NCBI GenBank assembly: GCA_026014745.1
Contig: JAOZHS010000001.1
Location: 744,001 to 808,000, forward strand
Direction: 5' to 3'
Source of the DNA: Candidatus Bathyarchaeota archaeon
GTDB taxonomy: Archaea > Thermoproteota > Bathyarchaeia > Bathyarchaeales > Bathycorpusculaceae
Length of the DNA: 64,000 nt
The notes below the pieces were generated by a model. It saw only the letters and a program-made list of their open reading frames with translations, was not told the origin of the DNA and made no database searches. Below, piece by piece: positions 7,905 through 16,297 of this stretch. Within the stretch, counting starts at the first letter, position 1. Each line of letters starts with the position of its first letter. Both the position numbers and the translations under genes were made by a program.

Positions 7905-8771
7905 TTATGTTGGTGCTGGAGGGGGCGGTGGTGGAGGCGGTAACGTGTATGCTGATCCCATGATGTTTTGTTTTATGATGACGTAGAGTGCGAGTCCCGT
8001 GATGGTGAAGGCTAAGAATTCAACGTAGTAGGGAACGAAGTCTAAGTAGGGGAAGTCTGAGATCCAATAGATGAGCATAAACCCTAAGCCAATTCCGCCG
8101 TAGATGAGAACTGTTGGGAATTGGAATCTTATCTGGTTCTTTATTGCGAAGAAAAGCCCTGCTAATGAGATTGCTATTAATGAATCGGTAATTGCCCAGG
8201 TTAGGTTGTAACCTAAGCCATAGACTGCCAAGGATAGCGCGATGTAACAAGCTAGCAATATGGCGTAACTTAAGATGGCAAAGTTGAGTTTTGGCCTGTA
8301 AACCAGGAACAGGTAGAAGCCGCCTGTTAAGAGCAGACCCCAGAAGAATGTTGCAGGCAGGTAAAGTATGTCGCTGATCACTGCTTGGGCGACATTGCTT
8401 GTAATAGAACTCATCCAGAAAACGAACGAAGTTATCGCAACAGGAACGCTGTATGCGACGCCCCATTTTAGAGCGGTGTTGGGGTTGCGGTCTGAGTTTA
8501 GGAAGTACAGGTAAGTCAACATGAAAGCGGCGAACACTGTTATTGCGTCAACTGCGAAGTCTTTTAGTGTGGAGAGGAGGGGGTCTGGTGTAGCTATTGG
8601 GTTGAGGGTGTTGTAGGTTGTTGCTAGGGGTGCCATGTTGTATAATTTTGCAAGGATTAAGACGGCTAAGAAGACGCTGACGTAGAGGAGCTCTTTTTTT
8701 CCAGGTTTCCAGTTGAATTTGATGTAGCTGATCGCTTGTTGTTGGGTAAAGTTAAAGCCTAAGAGAGTCAT
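7905..8771 (-). CDS. Polytopic membrane protein, unknown
   Basis: A 288-residue integral membrane protein with about eight hydrophobic segments, for example near residues 29-47, 73-92, 102-120, 135-157, 165-190, 193-211, 219-240 and 248-268. The N-terminal 25 residues are cytoplasm-like, and the C-terminus ends in a run of nine prolines (LPPPPPPPPAPT), which should be a flexible tail. I recognise no transporter motif. The start ATG at 8771 lies below a TATA-like TTAAATATTG (8793-8802), giving a short or absent leader. A 12-bp inverted repeat at 8803/8870 lies just upstream. Function unknown. Confidence 0.8.
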   Translation of the reverse strand: MTLLGFNFTQQQAISYIKFNWKPGKKELLYVSVFLAVLILAKLYNMAPLATTYNTLNPIATPDPLLSTLKDFAVDAITVFAAFMLTYLYFLNSDRNPNTALKWGVAYSVPVAITSFVFWMSSITSNVAQAVISDILYLPATFFWGLLLTGGFYLFLVYRPKLNFAILSYAILLACYIALSLAVYGLGYNLTWAITDSLIAISLAGLFFAIKNQIRFQFPTVLIYGGIGLGFMLIYWISDFPYLDFVPYYVEFLAFTITGLALYVIIKQNIMGSAYTLPPPPPPPPAPT

Positions 8772-8802
8772 AGATTGCTTGTTTCAAGGTTTTCAATATT
8801 TA

Positions 8803-8881
8803 ACATTTTGCATATCAGGTATGGCAAGGCTTTATTCAGCGACTTTGGGCGGCAATTATTGTGGCATATTATGCAAAATGT
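8803..8881. repeat. 12-bp inverted repeat upstream of the membrane-protein gene
   Basis: ACATTTTGCATA at 8803-8814 is the exact reverse complement of TATGCAAAATGT at 8870-8881, separated by 55 bp. It lies in the 306-bp gap between the membrane-protein gene and the zinc-ribbon gene. It could be a pair of operator half-sites or a long hairpin. A second symmetrical site, CGTCTTTAGACG, lies at 8949-8960. I see no coding region in the gap. Confidence 0.4.
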
Positions 8882-9026
8882 ATGGCTGGTTTTATCAAGT
8901 GTTTGCTGTCAACTTGCTTGGGGCGCTTTTGAGGTGACTTTTTAGCAGCGTCTTTAGACGTGCTCCAGTTGATGTTGTTGACGTTTATGCAGTGATATGA
9001 ATTTTTATGCGACAATCACAAACAAC

Positions 9027-9037
9027 TTTATATTATA
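9027..9037 (+). promoter_or_regulatory. TATA box for the zinc-ribbon gene at 9078
   Basis: TTTATATTATA is a strong archaeal TATA element about 45 bp upstream of the ATG. Confidence 0.55.
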
Positions 9038-9077
9038 TTCAGTCGTTAAACCATAAAACAAGCGAAAAAGTGAAAAT

Positions 9078-9230
9078 ATGTACAAATGCCAATACTGTAG
9101 TAGTAAAATGGAATCCAAAGGCGAAATAACCGAAGATGGAAGCATAGTCTTCTACCAATGCCCTAAATGCAAAAACGTCGAACTCCACGCTCCCGAAAAC
9201 GCCACTGGCCTAAGACTAACTTACCCCTAA
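9078..9230 (+). CDS. Small zinc-ribbon protein, 50 aa
   Basis: A 50-residue protein with two CxxC knuckles: Cys4/Cys7 (YKCQYCSS) and Cys28/Cys31 (YQCPKCKN). That spacing is expected of a single zinc ribbon. It has its own TATA box and an ATG after GTGAAAAT. Small zinc ribbons of this kind in archaea bind nucleic acid or serve as protein-interaction modules. The gene converges with the PadR gene at 9251. Confidence 0.7.
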   Translation: MYKCQYCSSKMESKGEITEDGSIVFYQCPKCKNVELHAPENATGLRLTYP

Positions 9231-9250
9231 ACCACCACTTCAAAGTTTGA

Positions 9251-9601
9251 TTAGTTTGTGGTGTCTTCTTTGGCTATGAACTCTATGAGTGCCTCTCGCA
9301 TGGGCATTACGAAAAGTTCCCGCAGCCGCTTAAGCAGTTCCACTCCGGTTGGCGTTATGGAGTAGTATTTTGTGTGGCGCCTGCCTTTCTGTGTCCATTT
9401 CCCCGAAATGCAGCCTTCCTTTTCTAATTCGTAGAGCAGGGGATAGATTACGCCTGAAGTGAAATGTTGCCCCGTGGACCGTTCTAGTTCTTTGACGATG
9501 CCGTATCCTGACATGGGTTTCTGGTCGACTAGCCACAGAATTATGCCTCTGCTTAGGCTTGTTATGATGGCTCTAATCATGGTCCGTTCGGATTCAATCA
9601 C
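9251..9601 (-). CDS. PadR-family transcriptional regulator
   Basis: A 116-residue winged-helix regulator of the PadR type. SGYGIVKELERSTGQHFTSG is the helix-turn-helix, VIYPLLYELEKEGCIS the recognition region, and KGRRHTKYYSITPTG the wing. The remaining C-terminal helix (ELLKRLRELFVMPMREALIE) is short, so dimerisation is of the PadR-s2 kind. GAGG precedes the GTG start. It is divergent from a second PadR gene at 9718, so they may share or cross-regulate the 116-bp intergenic region. Ligand and targets unknown. Confidence 0.92.
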   Translation of the reverse strand: MIESERTMIRAIITSLSRGIILWLVDQKPMSGYGIVKELERSTGQHFTSGVIYPLLYELEKEGCISGKWTQKGRRHTKYYSITPTGVELLKRLRELFVMPMREALIEFIAKEDTTN

Positions 9602-9717
9602 AAGTAATCCTCAAAGTACCGAATGATACTTTGTTTTTCTCATTAATCTCTTTTTGGGGTGGACGCGGCAAAGGTTGATATATTGAAATCTAGACTATTC
9701 TTTATGTGTAGAGAAGC

Positions 9718-10047
9718 ATGGTTGATGCCGTAAGTGCCTTCCAGCGAGGTCTAGACAGACCACTAATTCTGTGGCTCATTTCTAAAGGTCCCAGACATGG
9801 ATATGAAATACACAAAGAAATCAAACGTTTAACTGGACATCGACTAAAACCCGCAACCTTGTATCCGCTTTTGAATCGTCTTGAGGAGGAGGGTTTCTTG
9901 GTGAGTGAGTTGCTGCAGAAGGGGCGGCGGAATTTGCGATGTTACCGCCTAACTGAGCAGGGTGAAACTTTTTTGGAGAAGGTGTCGGAGTTGTTTAAGC
10001 GTCCGATGCGGCGGATAATTGCTGATTTTTTGGGTGCTGAACAATAA
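9718..10047 (+). CDS. PadR-family transcriptional regulator
   Basis: A 109-residue PadR winged-helix protein. HGYEIHKEIKRLTGHRLKPA forms the helix-turn-helix, TLYPLLNRLEEEGFLVSE the recognition helix and GRRNLRCYRLTEQG the wing. It resembles the divergent neighbour at 9251 in length and plan, including a RPMRRI / MPMREA motif near the C-terminus, so the two probably arose by duplication. A TATA-like GATATATTG lies about 38 bp before the ATG. A T-rich stretch after the stop (10061-10076) probably ends transcription. Confidence 0.92.
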   Translation: MVDAVSAFQRGLDRPLILWLISKGPRHGYEIHKEIKRLTGHRLKPATLYPLLNRLEEEGFLVSELLQKGRRNLRCYRLTEQGETFLEKVSELFKRPMRRIIADFLGAEQ

Positions 10048-10275
10048 GCTAAAAAGGAACTTTGCCCTTTTTTTATAGTGCTTTTTTACCCTGTTTTTTA
10101 GGTATTAGGAGTTAGGTGAATGTTTGGTTTTCGTGATGTTTTTGTGCCATTGCGGTTTTTGAGGCGTTTGGGGCTTTTTTGTTTGGTGTTTTTCGGGTTG
10201 GACACGATAAATATATATCGGTTTCTAAATGGTTTGTAAAATAGAATAAAATAAAAAATGCGCGAAGGGAAACAA

Positions 10276-11874
10276 ATGGCCAACACAACCAACGGCTACA
10301 AAATCGTCCTCACCGCCGACCGAACACTCATGAGCGAATACGGCGGAGACATATTCATAGGGTTTAGTGCATGCGTTCCACATGGAATCATACCCGACAA
10401 ACTCTATTTCTCGCTCTTCAGCCCATCCGTACCCGTCAACAAAGACGGCTCAGTACAATATGCCCCATGCGGCACCCGAAAAATCGAAGCCGCCCTCCTC
10501 AACAACGGCTTCAAACGAGACGACATAATCGTCGCCCACCCCGACCACCTCGACCAAACCGTCGGGCCCAACACAAAAATCCTCTGCATAACCGAAAACG
10601 ACCCCCTAGGCTTAGGACCCGCCACCTCCACCTTCACCCAACTCTTCGGCGGCGAAGCCTACATGACCCTCAAATTCAAAGAAATCCTCAACCACCCTGC
10701 AGTGCAAAAATACAAACCCAAAATCATGGTGGGCGGCGCAGGTGCTTGGCAACTTGAAGATGCTCAAACCCGCAAAGAACTCGGCGTAGACTGCGTGGTT
10801 ATCGGAGAAGGAGAAACAGCAATCCATTCGCTCATAAGCGAAGACATTCTGGACGCTCCTTTGCCTGAAGTCGTTAATGGTCCCGTCGTAGAGGAACCCG
10901 ATATACCCATCATACAAGGCGGAACAGTGGCGGGCATCATCGAAATCGCCCGCGGCTGCGGCAGAGGCTGCGCCTTCTGTGTACCTACCCTTCAGCGATT
11001 CCGCTGCCTCTCGATTGAACGGATACTAAAAGAAGTAGACGTGAACCTCAAATTCGGTCGACGTCCCCTGCTGCATGCCGAAGACGTTCTAAGATACAAA
11101 GCTAACGGATTTGAAATTAACCAGCCTGCCGTAAAAGAACTGTTCCAAACAGTATTCAATCATCCCGGCGTAAAATCTGTTGGCATAAGTCACTTTGCGC
11201 TTTCCTCAGTCGCCAGCGCTCCCAGCTTGATAAAAGACCTCTCTGACATCCTCAAAGTGGATTATGATCCTGAAAACAGTTGGATGAGCGGACAGTGCGG
11301 AATCGAAACCGGTAGCCCCAAACTAATCCGAAACCTGATGGCGGGAAAAGCTAAACCCTTCACTCCCGAGGAGTGGCCAAAAGTCGTCGATGACGCTTTT
11401 CATATTCTTAAAGAAAACAATTGGGTTCCAGTTGCCACACTCATCATTGGGCTTCCCGGCGAAGAAGAGGAAGATGTCCAATCAACAATCGACCTCGTTG
11501 GCAGGCTTAGCCATGTCAAGAGCCTAATCGTGCCCTTGTTCATGGTTGGTGAAGGCGGCTTGAAAGGCAAAGCATCCTCCTTCACTATCGGCAAGATGAC
11601 ACACAAGCAGGGCGAGCTCTTCTTGAACTGCTGGGAACACAACTTCAATTGGAGTGAAACACTTTTCAAAGAATACTATGCCCACAATGGCTCCGCTAGA
11701 GGCTACGGCCAAAAAATGGTCTTTACTTACGGAGTTAATCAAGCTAAACGTTTGATAACGCAATGCAAAAAAGATTATGACTGCGACATGCCCACCATGA
11801 TAAAGGATATTAAAGAAGGCAAAATTAGCGTAGCCCCCCTGCCCATTCGATTCCTCTACAAACTAATAAAATAA
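10276..11874 (+). CDS. B12-binding-domain radical SAM protein
   Basis: A protein of about 532 residues with an N-terminal Rossmann-like cobalamin-binding region (including KIMVGGAGAWQLEDA and GVDCVVIGEGETA, the form found before radical SAM cores) and a radical SAM motif CGRGCAFC in EIARGCGRGCAFCVPT. LIIGLPGEEEEDV is a typical late-barrel strand of this class. Such enzymes carry out methylations or ring chemistry; the product here is unknown. A TATA box (AAATATATATCG, near 10210) lies upstream. I favour the ATG at 10276, preceded by GAAGGGA, over the upstream ATG at 10258. The gene stands alone, flanked by AT-rich spacers. Confidence 0.88.
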   Translation: MANTTNGYKIVLTADRTLMSEYGGDIFIGFSACVPHGIIPDKLYFSLFSPSVPVNKDGSVQYAPCGTRKIEAALLNNGFKRDDIIVAHPDHLDQTVGPNTKILCITENDPLGLGPATSTFTQLFGGEAYMTLKFKEILNHPAVQKYKPKIMVGGAGAWQLEDAQTRKELGVDCVVIGEGETAIHSLISEDILDAPLPEVVNGPVVEEPDIPIIQGGTVAGIIEIARGCGRGCAFCVPTLQRFRCLSIERILKEVDVNLKFGRRPLLHAEDVLRYKANGFEINQPAVKELFQTVFNHPGVKSVGISHFALSSVASAPSLIKDLSDILKVDYDPENSWMSGQCGIETGSPKLIRNLMAGKAKPFTPEEWPKVVDDAFHILKENNWVPVATLIIGLPGEEEEDVQSTIDLVGRLSHVKSLIVPLFMVGEGGLKGKASSFTIGKMTHKQGELFLNCWEHNFNWSETLFKEYYAHNGSARGYGQKMVFTYGVNQAKRLITQCKKDYDCDMPTMIKDIKEGKISVAPLPIRFLYKLIK

Positions 11875-12001
11875 ATTCTGGGCAACTATCAAACTAAGCT
11901 CTTTTTCCTTTTTTGTCCCATTTTTATGCTTTTGGGGCTCTAGTACAGTTGTTTACGAATAAAGTTAAAAAGCTAAACTGACAAAAACCCTTGCAGGAAG
12001 G

Positions 12002-12721
12002 ATGCCTTTGACTCTGAAGCGTACCGCAATCGCGTTAACTGCAGTAGCCCTCTGCATTGTTGTATGTGGCTGTTTTGTAGTTCAACTTTGTGAGCAAAAA
12101 AGCTTCAGTTACACCTTCAGTCAACACACTTGCACTGGCATCAAAATTCAATCAGGTCCGGCAAGCCTAGACGCCATAACAATTAACCCCTACATCATGC
12201 TCGGTGTCCCTCCCGTATTTGGCACTCAAACCGCAACTGCCACAAACCAATCCGCTCTGACCAACGCTACCCGGAGCCAAATCTTCAGCTACATAGACAC
12301 AAACCCCGGCGTTGCCTTCCGCAGCCTCTGCGCCGCCCTTTGCTTACCCGTCGGCTTAGCCGAATATCATCTTGGAGTGTTGGTTAGGTCGGGGTTGGTT
12401 TCGTTTGTGCGGGATGGACGCTATAAGCGGTTCTTTGTTTCCAAGCGTTTCTCTAAGCGGGAGATGCTGGCAATTTGTCTGCTGCGTCATACAACGGCAA
12501 AAAGAATCATCGAAACCCTGATGAAAAAAGGGGCGCTCTCACATGGAAAACTCGCCATAGATGTCTCGATTACGTCTCAGGCGTTGACGTGGCAAATGAA
12601 AACACTCGCCAACACTGAATTCGTTTCCCAAAGCAGCGACGGATTAAAAATTATATACCGACTCGACGCCGCCTCCACGCCGCAGTTGAAATCCTACTTG
12701 GCGCTCATAAATTGCCCCTAA
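12002..12721 (+). CDS. Predicted membrane-tethered winged-helix regulator
   Basis: A 239-residue protein with an N-terminal hydrophobic segment (about residues 8-30, AIALTAVALCIVVCGCFVV). A polar linker of about 65 residues follows. Then come two winged-helix-like regions: one around residues 95-150 (SQIFSYIDTNPGVAFRSLCA through FVRDGRYKRFFV), the other around 155-235 (LAICLLRHTTAKRIIETLMK to the end). The layout resembles archaeal ArsR/MarR-like proteins fixed to the membrane. Which side the wings face is not certain; DNA binding requires them inside. An operator and inducer cannot be named. GGAAGG lies just before the ATG. Confidence 0.75.
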   Translation: MPLTLKRTAIALTAVALCIVVCGCFVVQLCEQKSFSYTFSQHTCTGIKIQSGPASLDAITINPYIMLGVPPVFGTQTATATNQSALTNATRSQIFSYIDTNPGVAFRSLCAALCLPVGLAEYHLGVLVRSGLVSFVRDGRYKRFFVSKRFSKREMLAICLLRHTTAKRIIETLMKKGALSHGKLAIDVSITSQALTWQMKTLANTEFVSQSSDGLKIIYRLDAASTPQLKSYLALINCP

Positions 12722-12761
12722 ATCACGGCACACTTTTTAGTCGCCAAACCTCAAGGTCTGT

Positions 12762-13403
12762 ATGCCCACGTATTACCTTTTAGGCGGCGAAAACACCCAC
12801 CACCGAAGCGCAGTCGACATCAACCAAGCTGCCTTCCTCGACGCTGGTGGAAAGCCCAGAGTGTTGGTGTTTGCTTGGGCACGCGCATCTTTTGACAGCG
12901 CCTACCAAAAAAGTAAGCTTCTGTTTGATTATTTCCGTAGCTTAGGTGCTTCTTCGGTGGATTTTGCTAATTACTCCAGTTCGCGCGCTGAAATCAAAGA
13001 CCAAATCAGCGAATCAGACGTTGTCTACTTAACGGGGGGCGTTCCGATGGTGCTCTTGGAGCGGCTTCGACTGTCAGAGATGGCGGAGCTTTTGAAGGGG
13101 TTTAGCGGCGTCGTTGTGGGTCGGAGTGCAGGGGCGTTGGCACTTTGCAGGCGCTGCGTGGTGACGGGTCGCGACACTGGAAGGGTTAAGATTGTTGACG
13201 GTCTAGGACTGGTTAACATGACGTATAAGGCGCATTACCAGCAACGCAATGACGAGGTGCTGCAGCGGCTATCCTTGGCTGAACCGATTTTTGCTGTTCC
13301 CAAAGATTCAGCCATAATCTGCAATGACAATCAGTTTTCTTTTTTTAATCCCGTTTACTTATTCGAGAAAGGGCAACGGCAGCAGGTCAACGGGTCGGTT
13401 TAG
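12762..13403 (+). CDS. Peptidase S51 / type 1 glutamine amidotransferase-like protein
   Basis: A 213-residue protein of the peptidase E / cyanophycinase clan. VVYLTGGVPMVLLERL and VVVGRSAGALALC are diagnostic: the Ser in GRSAGA is the nucleophile that replaces Cys of true glutamine amidotransferases. The C-terminal half carries AHYQQRND, a possible His site. Expected activity is hydrolysis of a small peptide or an amide bond in the cytoplasm. Possible partners are unknown. It overlaps the convergent membrane gene by 4 bp. Confidence 0.85.
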   Translation: MPTYYLLGGENTHHRSAVDINQAAFLDAGGKPRVLVFAWARASFDSAYQKSKLLFDYFRSLGASSVDFANYSSSRAEIKDQISESDVVYLTGGVPMVLLERLRLSEMAELLKGFSGVVVGRSAGALALCRRCVVTGRDTGRVKIVDGLGLVNMTYKAHYQQRNDEVLQRLSLAEPIFAVPKDSAIICNDNQFSFFNPVYLFEKGQRQQVNGSV

Positions 13404-14182
13404 GAGAAGAACCTTCGCACGTAGAATTTTGATTTAACAATAATCGGCGTTAAGGTCACTGTAAGCACTGTTCCTAAGGTTGCCAACACGACAATGTCGC
13501 CGATGACCCAACCTGTGAAGACTGTTGGAAACGCTTCTAAGGGGATGCTGCCAAAAACTGCCAAGGCGCCGACGCCAAAAAGCCCCGAAGTGAGACTCGC
13601 TATAAAAACGCCGACGGGTAACCAGGTTAGCCAGGTTTTGTGGTCCTCTATGCCAGCTTGGATAAGCACCAAAACAATGCTGAGCACAAACGCTATGTTA
13701 AACACGGCAGTGTAAGAGTAAACCAACCCAAACGCCGACGTCGCCAACACCAAGAGCAGCAGCATGTTTATGGTGTAGGTGACTTTGGGTTTTTTGAGTT
13801 TTAACTCGGGTTTGGTGCGTAGGGATCGGTAAATTAGTAGCGGTATAAACCCCTCAAAAAAGTCTGCTAACGCCCAGACCAGCACAAACGGCAGCGTGTA
13901 GCCGGGGACGCCACTGAAGTTGAGGTAGAGCCCCATAAAGACGCAGCTTGCATATCCTGCTAGGCAGCCCCAGATTCCAAACCACAACGCCAGCGGCACG
14001 TAGATGGCTGCGGCGAAGTAGAGTCCTGAAACCCCCGCGACAGAGCCCACAGGCGCTACAATAACTGCCCAGATGGCTAAAACCGTGCATACTGCGGTTG
14101 CGGCTGCGAAGACGACGGGTTGACGCCAAGTTAGGGCTGAAAGGGCTCCGGGTGACATCAGCGTAGTTATGTCAGTCAACAA
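13400..14182 (-). CDS. Membrane protein, possible ECF-transporter S component
   Basis: A 260-residue protein with about seven hydrophobic segments. The N-terminal half (GVSGLYFAAAIYVPLALWFGIWGCLAGYASCVFMGL) and the C-terminal half (FTGWVIGDIVVLATLGTVL) resemble substrate-specific S components of vitamin transporters of the energy-coupling-factor type. No ATPase or T component is nearby. The assignment is therefore tentative; a generic archaeal membrane protein of unknown role is the alternative. It is divergent from radA, with about 120 bp between starts. Confidence 0.55.
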   Translation of the reverse strand: MLTDITTLMSPGALSALTWRQPVVFAAATAVCTVLAIWAVIVAPVGSVAGVSGLYFAAAIYVPLALWFGIWGCLAGYASCVFMGLYLNFSGVPGYTLPFVLVWALADFFEGFIPLLIYRSLRTKPELKLKKPKVTYTINMLLLLVLATSAFGLVYSYTAVFNIAFVLSIVLVLIQAGIEDHKTWLTWLPVGVFIASLTSGLFGVGALAVFGSIPLEAFPTVFTGWVIGDIVVLATLGTVLTVTLTPIIVKSKFYVRRFFS

Positions 14183-14301
14183 TATAAAACCCTTTTTCAG
14201 CTAAGACTTAACTTTCACTGCCCCCTCCCCTGACGGAGGAGTATGTTTTTGGGTTTGTTTTAAATATTCCACCTGATACATCAACCTAAAGTGTGAAAAA
14301 C

Positions 14302-15345
14302 ATGTCTGAAGATTCCGACGAGCAACCACTGGAAGAACAAGAAGAAGAAAGCGTGATAGAACAAAACAAAAAGAAATACCAATTCATCGAGGACCTCCCC
14401 GGCGTCGGCCCCGCAACCGCCGGTAAACTCCGCGACCTCGGCTACCACACCGTAGAATCCCTAGCTATGGCCACCAGCCGCGAACTCGAACCCGTCGGAG
14501 TCAGCGAGAAAAAAGCTTTCCAAATCATCGATGCTGCCCGCTCCTCAGTCGGCATCTCTTTTATCCGCGCAGATGAACTCTTCAAAATGCGCAAAACAGT
14601 CGCACGCCTAACCACAGGTAGCAAAGCCTTAGACAAACTCGTTGACGGCGGCCTTGAAACCCAGACCATAACCGAATTCTACGGCGAATACGGCTGCGGC
14701 AAAAGCCAAATGTGCCACCAACTATGCATAAACGTCCAACTGCCCCCAGAAAAAGGCGGCCTTGGCGGCGGCGTCCTCTACATAGACACGGAAAACACGT
14801 TTAGGCTCGAACGCATTGTGCAGATGGCAAAATTCGTGGGCTTAGACCCTGAGCAAGCCGTCAAAAACATCATTTACGCCGAAGCCTACACCAGCGACCA
14901 CCAGATGTTTCTGCTTGAGAACGCGGATGAAATCATCAAAGCCAATAACATCAAACTCATCATCATCGACTCCTTAACCGCGCATTTCCGTAGCGAATAC
15001 ATTGGCAGAGAAATGCTTGCTAGCCGCCAACAAAAACTTAACAAACACATGCACAAACTCACCGCCCTAGCCCGCGCCTTTAACGCAGTCGCAGTCGTAA
15101 CCAATCAGGTTATGGCAAAACCCGACCAGTTTTTCGGCGACGCTATTCACCCCATTGGCGGCAACATCGTCGGTCACACCAGCCACACCCGCTTTTATCT
15201 GCGTCGCGCCTCTCATGGTCCCATACGCATTGCTCGGCTAGTTTCGAGTCCTTATTTGCCTGACGGTGAAGAAATCCTCAAAGTCACAGAGAACGGCATC
15301 GAAGATGTCACTGAAGAGGAAAAAGCGACCAAAGCACGTCGCTAA
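14302..15345 (+). CDS. radA: DNA repair and recombination protein RadA
   Basis: A 347-residue archaeal recombinase. An acidic N-terminal tail is followed by a helix-hairpin-helix domain (EDLPGVGPATAGKLRDLG) and the RecA core. The Walker A is GEYGCGKSQ (about 128-136), with Cys and Ser where most archaeal RadA proteins have Ser and Thr. GGVLYIDTENTFRLERI and IKLIIIDSLTAHFRSEYIGR are the core signatures. It forms filaments on single-stranded DNA and drives strand exchange. An upstream in-frame GTG at 14293 is possible; with a TTTAAATA box near 14260 the transcript would be nearly leaderless either way. Confidence 0.97.
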   Translation: MSEDSDEQPLEEQEEESVIEQNKKKYQFIEDLPGVGPATAGKLRDLGYHTVESLAMATSRELEPVGVSEKKAFQIIDAARSSVGISFIRADELFKMRKTVARLTTGSKALDKLVDGGLETQTITEFYGEYGCGKSQMCHQLCINVQLPPEKGGLGGGVLYIDTENTFRLERIVQMAKFVGLDPEQAVKNIIYAEAYTSDHQMFLLENADEIIKANNIKLIIIDSLTAHFRSEYIGREMLASRQQKLNKHMHKLTALARAFNAVAVVTNQVMAKPDQFFGDAIHPIGGNIVGHTSHTRFYLRRASHGPIRIARLVSSPYLPDGEEILKVTENGIEDVTEEEKATKARR

Positions 15346-15438
15346 GCCGGCATTCTTTTTTCTTTATTTTTAGTCAATATTTCTGGTTAAATAGGGTTAA
15401 ATTGCACTGGAGCCCACTCTTTGTTTCTGGCGATTCTG

Positions 15439-15693
15439 ATGTGTGAGCGCTGCGAAAAATTCTCTACCTGCGTGTTTGTTGCAAGGTACGAGGCGGATGT
15501 TGAGAAGCAGTTTGCTCTTTGGGGGTTTATTCGCTTGTTTTGTTTGGGTGAGAAACGGCGCGAGTGTGCCCTTTTAAAAATCGCAGAATCTTTGGGTGCT
15601 GATAAGGTTCCCGCTAATATGATGCCCAATGGTTTGCCTCTTAGCGGAACCACCCGGGACGGTTGGGCACTTGAAATCCAAGCGCTTCTCTAA
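15439..15693 (+). CDS. Small Cys-rich hypothetical protein, 84 aa
   Basis: An 84-residue protein starting at the ATG at 15439 (MCERCEKFSTC). Cysteines at 2, 5, 11, 35 and 43 could bind a metal or an iron-sulfur cluster. The C-terminal ADKVPANMMPNGLPLSGTTR has the feel of a conserved motif. I do not recognise the family. Codon use matches the neighbours, and the overlapping minus-strand frame is not plausible. The gene lies between radA and the PIP-box protein on the same strand, but spacers of about 90 bp and 115 bp separate them. Confidence 0.65.
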   Translation: MCERCEKFSTCVFVARYEADVEKQFALWGFIRLFCLGEKRRECALLKIAESLGADKVPANMMPNGLPLSGTTRDGWALEIQALL

Positions 15694-15808
15694 GCCGCGG
15701 TTGAGCTGTTGGTTGGCTGGTGCGGTCGGATTTCTTTTGGGATGAGAAACGCTTAAAGTCACCGAACGCCGATAAGAGCATACAAAAGTCGCATGGTGGA
15801 CGTGAAAG

Positions 15809-16297
15809 ATGCCTATCTCACAAGCTCTAGTTACACGGTACTTCCAGCTCATTGTAGCTCGCCAATTCACTGAGGCTGAACGCGAGTTGGAACGGGTAAA
15901 ACAGAAAATGCAAAAAACCGAGTGGAACCGCGGGTACTTCCGAGCCCTCTACGGCATGTATCTGTCCCGCAAAAACGCCTCTGACGACTACGCCTTTTTC
16001 GCTAAAGTGGACTTCAGCGACAAAGTAGCCCTAAACGATTACCGCAAAGAATTCCTAGCCCACATGGGTAACGGGTTGCATGCCGACTTTGACCGTGGTT
16101 ACTTCTCTGCATGGGCAGACTGCATGCGTATCATTTCTCGCATGAATATCCCTGCGCCTCAAGTCGCCGCCACTAAGGGTGAACAGAAAATTGAGACAAC
16201 CCGCAGTGACAAAAGTCAAGCGACTATAGCGAATTTTCTGCAGAAAAAAGCTGAAGCCGAAGAAGCTGAAAAAGAAGAAGAACCTGCTGAAAGTTAA
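15809..16297 (+). CDS. Hypothetical protein with C-terminal PCNA-interacting motif
   Basis: A 162-residue, mostly helical protein. The first 110 residues (helices around TRYFQLIVARQFTEAERELE and RGYFRALYGMYLSRKN) form a compact domain I cannot name. The C-terminal region is disordered, and in it SDKSQATIANFLQKK has the consensus of a PIP box (QxxIxxFL), followed by a Glu/Lys-rich tail. A PIP box close to a C-terminus and preceded by Ser/Thr/Lys is typical of clamp-bound proteins. The gene is near radA, which supports a role in DNA replication or repair, but the biochemical activity is unknown. Confidence 0.75.
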   Translation: MPISQALVTRYFQLIVARQFTEAERELERVKQKMQKTEWNRGYFRALYGMYLSRKNASDDYAFFAKVDFSDKVALNDYRKEFLAHMGNGLHADFDRGYFSAWADCMRIISRMNIPAPQVAATKGEQKIETTRSDKSQATIANFLQKKAEAEEAEKEEEPAES

